Below, piece by piece: positions 1 through 4,634 of a stretch of 7,480 nucleotides of DNA (its first letter is position 1; every line of letters starts with the position of its first letter). A program made the translations under genes and the position numbers. The DNA comes from DASROJ01 sp035646975. Lineage in GTDB: Bacteria; Acidobacteriota; Polarisedimenticolia; JACPZX01; DASXTC01. Under the pieces are notes generated by a model. It did no database searches, had not been told where the DNA came from, and saw only the letters and a list, made by a program, of their open reading frames with translations. The stretch covers positions 1-7,480 of the forward strand of contig DASROJ010000038.1 of NCBI GenBank assembly GCA_035646975.1, in the 5' to 3' direction.

Positions 1-664
1 GCACCAGCAGGTCCGACTCCAGCAGCTGCCTGTTGCGGCCCAGCGAGGCCTCGATGTGCGGGCTGCCGGCCTCTTCCTCACCGTCTAGCAGGTACTTGAG
101 ATGGATGCGGCCTGCCACGGGGGTCGCCAGCCATCGCTTCAACGCGATCAGATGCATCACGATGGGCGCCTTGTCGTCGGCGATGCCTCGCCCGTAGACG
201 CGCGCTGTCCCGATCGACCTCTCGTCGAGAGATGTCGGCTGCATCGACTCGGTGCCTCGGTCGCCCCACTTCCCCGACAGGAGATGCGGATGAAATGGCT
301 CGCCGCCGGTGGCGGGCCAGTCCTCCGCCGGTCCGGTAGGCTGGGTGTCGTAGTGCATGTAGAAAAGCACGGTGAGCGACGGCGACGCGACCTTCCGCTC
401 CGCCAGCACGAGCGGGTTGCCTTCTGCCTGAAGCGTCCTGGTGTCGAACCCGAGCTCGCGGAACCGCTCCTGCACCCATGTCGCGGCTTGCCCCGCGCCC
501 TCGGCATCGCCACTCGCGCTGGGAAGAGCCGCGAAATGCATCAGCATCTCCGTGGCCTCGCGCGCCTCGCGCACCCGCCCGCCCGGCGGGGCCGCGGGGG
601 GCGCCTGAGCGGCAAGGACCGCCAGGGTCAACTGGAAAAGCGGCCACAGCAAGGATGTCATCAT
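1..664 (-). CDS. Secreted M20-family zinc peptidase (N-terminal 221 residues, cut by window edge)
   Basis: A metallopeptidase of the M20 (carboxypeptidase/dipeptidase-like) family, probably acting on peptides outside the cytoplasm. Seen in the translation: a hydrophobic N-terminus with an Ala-Gln-Ala end (residues 1-21) fitting a signal peptide. The three M20 metal-site motifs follow in order: YMHYDTQP (H104, D106), GRGIADDKAPI (D163/D164), and DGEEEAGS (E196-E198, the catalytic and metal-binding glutamates). The spacing fits the family; the insert before GRGIADDKAPI resembles secreted M20 members I recall. The start is ATG at 664 or the adjacent in-frame ATG at 661. The first shares one base with the permease TGA (TGATG), implying translational coupling. 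The C-terminal part, with the last metal ligand and dimerisation domain, lies outside the window. No stop is present to position 1, so the frame is open throughout. Substrate cannot be inferred. Confidence 0.9.
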   Translation of the reverse strand, partial: MMTSLLWPLFQLTLAVLAAQAPPAAPPGGRVREAREATEMLMHFAALPSASGDAEGAGQAATWVQERFRELGFDTRTLQAEGNPLVLAERKVASPSLTVLFYMHYDTQPTGPAEDWPATGGEPFHPHLLSGKWGDRGTESMQPTSLDERSIGTARVYGRGIADDKAPIVMHLIALKRWLATPVAGRIHLKYLLDGEEEAGSPHIEASLGRNRQLLESDLLV

Positions 665-1707
665 CAGCTCCAGCGGAACCAGCGCAACGCCAGCACGAAC
701 GAGACGAATCCCCAGGCGGCCAACCCGCCAAGCCGGCCGAGCTGGGAGACCAGTGTCGCGCCTTCAAGAATCACGGCGCGCAGCGCCTCATTGAGCATCG
801 TGAGCGGCAGCGCCTGGATGAACGGCTGGGCGGCGGCGGGGAATCGCTCCGAGGAGAAGAAGATCCCCGACAGCAGCCACATCGGCAGCATCACGAGATT
901 CATCAGACCCGACACGGTCTCGATCTTCTGCGCGCGGCAGGCCACCAGCAGCCCGAGACCTGAAAACGACACCGCCCCGAGCATCGAGATGAACAGCACG
1001 GCCAGCAGGCTGCCGCGGACCATCACCTGGAACAGCAAGGTTCCGGCGGCCAGAAGCAGGATGATCTCCGGCAGCCCGAAAATCATCCGGCTGCCGATCA
1101 TCGAGATGAGGAAGTCGGTCTTTCGCATCGGCGTGGCCACGAGGCGCTTGAGCAGCTTGCGCACGCGCATGTCCACCGTGACGAATCCGATACCCCACAA
1201 TCCGCCGCCCATGAGATTCATCCCGAGCAGACCCGGGATCAGGAAATCGATGTACCTGGAGCCGGGCTGCGTCACCAGCTTGTCGCCCGTGCCCACCGGA
1301 TCCTGCCGGCCCGCCGCGCGCTGCAGCGCGTCGTCGACCCGAACGCGCGCCAGCACGCTCTCCGGGCGGGATCGATCGTACACATATTGATAGCCGTCGC
1401 CAGGCACCACCGTGATGTCGGTCCGTCCCATCCTCAGGCGCGCCGCGCACTCCTCGGCGGTATGTTCCTCGACGAGGAACCCGGACCGCGCCGAAAGCGA
1501 TGCGAGGACGCGGTCGGCCGCGGCGGCTTGCGTGCGGTCCACGTCGACACGCACCATGTCAGGCGGCTTCTCCCGGAAGGCGATGCCCAGACCGATCGCC
1601 AGCAGGACCGGGAACCCGTACACCCAGAATATCGCCTCCGGCTCGCGGAAGAACTCGCGCAGGCGGCAGATCAGCAGCTGCTCAAGTGGATGATGTCTGG
1701 TCATCAC
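664..1707 (-). CDS. ABC-2 type transporter permease
   Basis: The membrane subunit of an ABC exporter, 347 residues, pairing with the ATPase just upstream. The layout is typical of the ABC-2 family. A short cytoplasmic N-terminus is followed by a first membrane segment (about 25-44), then a large extracytoplasmic loop (about 45-150). A cluster of five further hydrophobic segments follows, near 153-177, 205-228, 232-257, 264-284 and 324-342. The charged stretch RVRKLLKRLVATPMRKTDF (181-199) is the cytoplasmic coupling region usually seen after the second segment in this family. The start ATG at 1707 (or the next codon, 1704) lies inside the 3' end of the ATPase gene, a 26 bp overlap. A GGAAG about 12 bases upstream is only a modest ribosome site. 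Family membership is secure; the substrate (lipid, peptide, drug) is unknown. Confidence 0.93.
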   Translation of the reverse strand: MMTRHHPLEQLLICRLREFFREPEAIFWVYGFPVLLAIGLGIAFREKPPDMVRVDVDRTQAAAADRVLASLSARSGFLVEEHTAEECAARLRMGRTDITVVPGDGYQYVYDRSRPESVLARVRVDDALQRAAGRQDPVGTGDKLVTQPGSRYIDFLIPGLLGMNLMGGGLWGIGFVTVDMRVRKLLKRLVATPMRKTDFLISMIGSRMIFGLPEIILLLAAGTLLFQVMVRGSLLAVLFISMLGAVSFSGLGLLVACRAQKIETVSGLMNLVMLPMWLLSGIFFSSERFPAAAQPFIQALPLTMLNEALRAVILEGATLVSQLGRLGGLAAWGFVSFVLALRWFRWS

Positions 1708-2674
1708 GAAGGTGTCTTCCGGTCAGCGTGACAAATACGTCCTCGAGACTCACGTGACGCGTCGTGAGCCGGGCCAGCTCGAGTGATTCGCTCTGCAGTT
1801 TCTGCAGCAGTCCCGGGATGGCAAGGTGCGGCTCCGTGACGGTGAGCGCCACGCCCGTGGCCTCGATGCGCACGGAGCTTACCGCGGGCAGCGTGAGCAG
1901 GGTCTTTTCGTCGATGCCACCCGAGGCATCCACCCCCGGGCCGCCGCCGTTCACCGCGAACTCGACCACGTGCTCGCCACCCAGTCGCGAGATCAGATCC
2001 GCGGGAGCCCCCAGGGCGATCACCTTGCCATAATCGACCACCGCCACCCGGTCGCAGAGTCTCTCGGCCTCGTCCATGTAATGCGTGGTGATCATCACCG
2101 TTCGACCCCGGGCGCGCAACCCGCGGATGATCTCCCACAACTGGCGGCGCGATTGCGGGTCGAGCCCCGTGGTCGGCTCGTCGAGAAACAGCAGCTCGGG
2201 ATCCCCCACCAGCGCGCAGGCCACCGCGAGACGCTGACGCTGCCCGCCGGACAGCTTGCCGACCCATGCCTTTGCTTTTTCGGTCAACGAGACCTGCTCC
2301 ATCGCCGCGGCCGGCTCGATCCCGGCGCGGTAGAAGCTTCGGAAGAGATTCAATGTCTCCGCGACGGTGAGCTTTTCCGCAAATCGTGTTTCCTGCAGGG
2401 AGATGCCGATCCTCTGCCGAAGGTCGTCCTGGTCGCGGCCCCATCGCATCCCGAGCACCTCGACGTCGCCCGCCGTCGGCGACAGCAGCCCCTCGAGGAT
2501 TTCTATGGTGGTGGTCTTGCCGGCGCCGTTGGGTCCGAGCAGCCCGAAGCACTCCCCTGTCCGCACATCGAGGTCCAGCCCGTTGACCGCGTCCACGGGC
2601 CCGGTACGGCTCTCGTAGCGCTTCGTCAGACCCGCGCAACGGATCGCAAGAGAAGGGGTCGTCGGGCCATGCAT
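1682..2674 (-). CDS. ABC transporter ATP-binding protein (DrrA/CcmA-like exporter ATPase)
   Basis: The ATPase subunit of the exporter, 330 residues, driving transport through the permease encoded next. Every ABC motif is visible and intact: Walker A GPNGAGKTT (47-55), Q-loop Q94, signature LSGGQ (141-145), Walker B LLFLDE (161-166), D-loop GLD (170-172) and H-loop H198. A C-terminal extension after about residue 235 ends in SLEDVFVTLTGRHLR. This is the tail typical of the DrrA/CcmA-type exporter ATPases, which pair one ATPase with ABC-2 permeases. The start ATG at 2674 fits because the nucleotide-binding fold begins within ten residues of it. No strong Shine-Dalgarno precedes it, so translation may depend on the upstream gene 48 bp away. 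Exporter rather than importer is inferred from the family and from the absence of a binding-protein gene. Confidence 0.95.
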   Translation of the reverse strand: MHGPTTPSLAIRCAGLTKRYESRTGPVDAVNGLDLDVRTGECFGLLGPNGAGKTTTIEILEGLLSPTAGDVEVLGMRWGRDQDDLRQRIGISLQETRFAEKLTVAETLNLFRSFYRAGIEPAAAMEQVSLTEKAKAWVGKLSGGQRQRLAVACALVGDPELLFLDEPTTGLDPQSRRQLWEIIRGLRARGRTVMITTHYMDEAERLCDRVAVVDYGKVIALGAPADLISRLGGEHVVEFAVNGGGPGVDASGGIDEKTLLTLPAVSSVRIEATGVALTVTEPHLAIPGLLQKLQSESLELARLTTRHVSLEDVFVTLTGRHLRDDQTSST

Positions 2675-2722
2675 GGAGCAGAGGATAGCCGAAGCCCAAG
2701 GCCGGGGGCCAGGCCGTGCAGG

Positions 2723-3082
2723 CTAGAAGAAGAGGGTCACGCTGACCCGGGCATTGGGATCAGTGCTGCACTCCTGACGGGAGTTGTGGGAGGAGGTGAC
2801 CTTGACGCAGACCTGCCCGGAACCGCTGGAGTTCTTGTCCACGACCGCATGGAAGAAATTGATCTGGTCGTTGAAATCGGAGGAGAAGGGAACCACGCCC
2901 GTCACGCTCTGTGAGTGGTCGTCGTCCTCGAAACGGGCATCGAAATCCACGCCGGCGGTCCCGGTCACATCCACCGTGACGTCTTCGACGACTTCGAACC
3001 CATGATCATCGCTGTCGCAGGAGTAGATACCAAGATGCGCCAGCAGGACGACAGCGCCGAGGCATGGAATCAGCAACCGCAT
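2723..3082 (-). CDS. Small Asp-rich putative lipoprotein, function unknown
   Basis: I do not recognise this 119-residue protein. It starts with a typical export signal: MRLL, a hydrophobic core to about residue 19, then IYSC with Cys22. That cysteine could be a lipidation site, although Tyr at -2 departs from the usual lipobox; the alternative is a plain cleaved signal peptide. Asp23 follows the cysteine, which in Escherichia coli disfavours outer-membrane sorting, though this rule does not hold in all phyla. The mature part is rich in Asp, Ser, Thr and Val in alternating patterns (VVEDVTVDVTGTAGVDF), suggesting a beta-sandwich. It has two further cysteines, C92 and C105, that could pair, and ends in Phe-Phe. 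The frame stays open upstream to 3343, but the ATG at 3082 is chosen because it begins the signal sequence. It lies 35 bp after the desaturase and 48 bp before the ATPase. Confidence 0.72.
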   Translation of the reverse strand: MRLLIPCLGAVVLLAHLGIYSCDSDDHGFEVVEDVTVDVTGTAGVDFDARFEDDDHSQSVTGVVPFSSDFNDQINFFHAVVDKNSSGSGQVCVKVTSSHNSRQECSTDPNARVSVTLFF

Positions 3083-3117
3083 GCGACCATCCGGGAAAGG
3101 CAGCCCAGCCCTGGTGG

Positions 3118-4026
3118 CTACTGGCCTTCCATTTCGAGCACGAGCTCGGGCAACGACCGGGTTCCCTCGCCGGGTCTCGGCCGTCTGACATCGTGGGCAA
3201 GACCCAGTTTTTCGAGCGTGACGATGACCCACCAGCCGAGATCGATCTGCATCGGCTTCCAGCCGAGCCGCGCGCACCAGGGCTGGGCGTGGTGATTGCC
3301 GTGCCAGTTCTCGCCCTGCAGGAGGTGCCAGCCGGCCAGCCACGGAACATTGCGGCTCGTATCGCGGCTCGCGTCATCAGGGACGCCCATGTGACAGATG
3401 CTGTTGACAAAGCACTGGCCATGCAGGGCGAACACCAGGCGGATCGCGCCCAGCCAGAAGAACCCCTCCAGGCCGAACATCAATCCCCCGAGAAACGAGA
3501 AGGCCATGATCGGGAGCTGGAGGCCGTTCCAGATCCGGTAAGAGGGGCGATCGAGATCGGGACAGTACTTGGGAATCGAGGCCTGGCCCGCCTGCCAGAT
3601 CCATCGCAGGTGCGCCCACCAGAAACCGCCGATCATGGGGCTCGAGACATCCTCCACGGTGTCGCTGTTGGCGTGGTGCAGGCGATGATTGGAGGTCCAC
3701 CCGGTCGGGGTTCCGGATCCATTGAGCACGGCGAAGAACGTGAGCACCGATCTGACCACCGGGTTCAGCTTGAGCGCACGGTGCGCGAGGCTGCGGTGGT
3801 AGCAGACCGTGGTGCCGATGCCGCCGATCCAGGTCAGCGCGAAGGCAGTCAGCGCGATGGGCCACGAAGGAATCGGCACGATGAACAGGCCGACCAGAGC
3901 CGTCACGTGGATGAGGACGAACCAGAGCAGAACCTTGCCTTCTCCAGGAGCGGGGCGCCACCAGCTTCGGGCCCACGGACGTGACTGAAGAAACTGTTCC
4001 CAGAGGGAAGCGCGCGCGGTGCTCAG
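3118..4026 (-). CDS. Membrane fatty acid (acyl-CoA delta-9 type) desaturase
   Basis: An integral-membrane di-iron desaturase that introduces a double bond into fatty acyl chains, probably on acyl-CoA or lipid-linked acyl groups. The three histidine boxes are intact, in 302-residue numbering: HRSLAH (77-82), HRLHH (114-118) and HGNHH (242-246). The family's NSICHMG stretch sits near 208-214. Hydrophobic segments occur at about 32-50, 56-73, 90-102 and 170-200. The frame has no ATG or TTG at its 5' end. GTG at 3906 would give 262 residues but cut into the first membrane segment and has no ribosome site. CTG at 4026 is preceded by AGGGAG at six bases, gives 302 residues, and restores that segment (LLWFVLIHV). 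An in-frame TGA lies just upstream (4039-4041). It is the first gene of the leftward operon. Regiospecificity cannot be read from sequence alone. Confidence 0.9.
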   Translation of the reverse strand: MSTARASLWEQFLQSRPWARSWWRPAPGEGKVLLWFVLIHVTALVGLFIVPIPSWPIALTAFALTWIGGIGTTVCYHRSLAHRALKLNPVVRSVLTFFAVLNGSGTPTGWTSNHRLHHANSDTVEDVSSPMIGGFWWAHLRWIWQAGQASIPKYCPDLDRPSYRIWNGLQLPIMAFSFLGGLMFGLEGFFWLGAIRLVFALHGQCFVNSICHMGVPDDASRDTSRNVPWLAGWHLLQGENWHGNHHAQPWCARLGWKPMQIDLGWWVIVTLEKLGLAHDVRRPRPGEGTRSLPELVLEMEGQ

Positions 4027-4032
4027 TCTATG

Positions 4033-4038
4033 CTCCCT
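4033..4038 (-). promoter_or_regulatory. Ribosome binding site for the CTG-initiated desaturase
   Basis: AGGGAG on the minus strand, six bases before CTG at 4026. It is the best Shine-Dalgarno match near the 5' end of the desaturase frame and the main reason for choosing this start. It sits directly after an in-frame TGA (4041-4039), so translation cannot enter from further upstream in this frame. Confidence 0.55.
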
Positions 4039-4096
4039 TCACAGAAAGTGGATCCGGGGGGATGATGGATCAAGGACCAGCCGGGATAGCGCGGGC

Positions 4097-4125
4097 AAGA
4101 TGCCAGAGAACCGCCGACGCGTCAA
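4097..4125 (-). promoter_or_regulatory. Candidate promoter of the leftward operon
   Basis: On the minus strand TTGACG (4125-4120) is followed after 17 bases by CATCTT (4102-4097). The -35 is a good sigma-70 match; the -10 is poor. It would start transcription near 4090, giving a leader of about 65 bases to the desaturase CTG. The evidence is motif and spacing only. Confidence 0.3.
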
Positions 4126-4184
4126 GCAAACTCCCCGGAGCCGCAAATCCGCGACGAAGGCCCGTTCAACCTGAGTACAGCATA

Positions 4185-4197
4185 ATGCCCGGGGCAT
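4185..4197. repeat. Short palindrome ATGCCCGGGGCAT
   Basis: Inverted repeat ATGCCC-G-GGGCAT, flanked by AGC (4179-4181) and GCT (4198-4200), which extend the symmetry with a three-base bulge. It lies upstream of both candidate promoters. It could be an operator for a dimeric regulator; the single central base makes an RNA hairpin strained. No function is demonstrated. Confidence 0.4.
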
Positions 4198-4315
4198 GCT
4201 GTTGGCCAGCAGGAGGTCGGCGTCGAAATATGCTTCTGGGGGCGCGGCGATTCGGGGTCGACCACCGTGGCCGCGGCAGAAGATCGCTCGAGCCGGAGCA
4301 GCGGGCTGCATCATG

Positions 4316-4333
4316 TGTATTGTCTGTATTGAC
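4316..4333. repeat. Tandem 9-bp direct repeat TGTATTGWC
   Basis: TGTATTGTC is followed immediately by TGTATTGAC, matching at eight of nine positions. It is AT-rich against a GC-rich background. Direct repeats near one helical turn can bind a regulator, but nothing else supports this. Confidence 0.35.
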
Positions 4334-4355
4334 GCGTCAGCCATCTCAGCCTGGC

Positions 4356-4382
4356 AGCCCCGTCAGCCCCATTAGCCCCGTC
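4356..4382. repeat. Three tandem 9-bp units AGCCCCGTC
   Basis: AGCCCCGTC, AGCCCCATT, AGCCCCGTC in direct succession, with looser TCAGCC echoes just before (4337-4350). This is a small tandem repeat of the kind made by slippage. It lies in non-coding DNA upstream of the protease promoter. Confidence 0.5.
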
Positions 4383-4444
4383 ATCGACCGCTCGATTCGC
4401 TGGAATGGTCATCTGCTCTTCGTTTGCGGTCCTAAGAAACCGGC

Positions 4445-4473
4445 TTGCGCGTCTCGACTTCTGCACGTATAAA
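4445..4473 (+). promoter_or_regulatory. Candidate sigma-70 promoter of the M36 peptidase gene
   Basis: TTGCGC (4445-4450), a 17-base spacer, then TATAAA (4468-4473), five of six bases matching the -10 consensus. It is the best promoter-like string in the gap and lies in the right orientation. Transcription would begin near 4480 and leave a leader of about 155 bases before the ATG at 4635. Confidence 0.5.
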
Positions 4474-4539
4474 AACGCGCCATTTGAATGCTTCCCTGCC
4501 TCATTGCGCCAAACCATGACTTGGAACTTTTCCGGGAGA

Positions 4540-4554
4540 CGCGAATCGTTCGCG
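4540..4554. repeat. Inverted repeat CGCGAA-TCG-TTCGCG in the protease leader
   Basis: A perfect six-base-pair stem with a three-base loop, inside the predicted 5' leader of the protease mRNA. A direct repeat CCTGTTTT follows at 4559-4566 and 4575-4582. It could be an operator or a leader hairpin. It is not a convincing terminator, since six C residues separate the stem from the T-rich stretch. Confidence 0.35.
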
Positions 4555-4634
4555 CCCCCCTGTTTTGCTGTCTTCCTGTTTTCGAATGGCTCGCTTCAAG
4601 ACACATTTTCGCAACCCTGCGGAGCAGACGACTG

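Larger units (their letters stand above)
4027..4634. other. Divergent intergenic region, no credible gene
   Basis: About 600 bp between the leftward desaturase operon and the rightward protease. Both strands contain short open frames, but none has a recognisable product, a strong ribosome site or a domain. The part from about 4400 to 4620 is visibly more AT-rich than the flanking genes, as expected for promoter DNA. It holds two candidate promoters (4097-4125 minus, 4445-4473 plus), a 13-base palindrome (4185-4197), 9-bp direct repeats (4316-4333 and 4356-4382), and a short hairpin (4540-4554). No tRNA, riboswitch or terminator with a U-tract was recognised. Confidence 0.7.

Noticed and set aside
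101..1390. Plus-strand open frame of 429 codons opposite the M20 peptidase and permease
   Set aside because: Low-complexity Arg/Ser/Pro composition and no motif, while the opposite strand shows clear M20 and ABC-2 sequences.
2675..2722. GC-rich GGCC repeats between the lipoprotein and ATPase genes as a terminator
   Set aside because: The possible stem is only about four base pairs and no T-run follows on the minus strand.
1826..2914. Plus-strand open frame of 362 codons opposite the ATPase gene
   Set aside because: Shadow of the ABC ATPase, whose full motif set is on the minus strand; it also runs across a gene boundary into the lipoprotein region.
2723..3343. Longer 206-residue version of the small lipoprotein
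   Set aside because: The extra 87 N-terminal residues overlap the desaturase gene and would bury a clear signal sequence beginning at the ATG at 3082.
3064..3984. Plus-strand open frame of 306 codons opposite the desaturase
   Set aside because: The minus strand has all three desaturase histidine boxes; this frame has no motif and is rich in Arg, Glu and Gln.
4039..4344. Minus-strand open frame of 101 codons in frame with and just upstream of the desaturase
   Set aside because: It has no recognisable domain, a poor ribosome site, and an Arg-, Pro- and Cys-rich composition, and it overlaps the candidate -35. An extension of the desaturase by TGA readthrough was considered but has no family precedent that I know.
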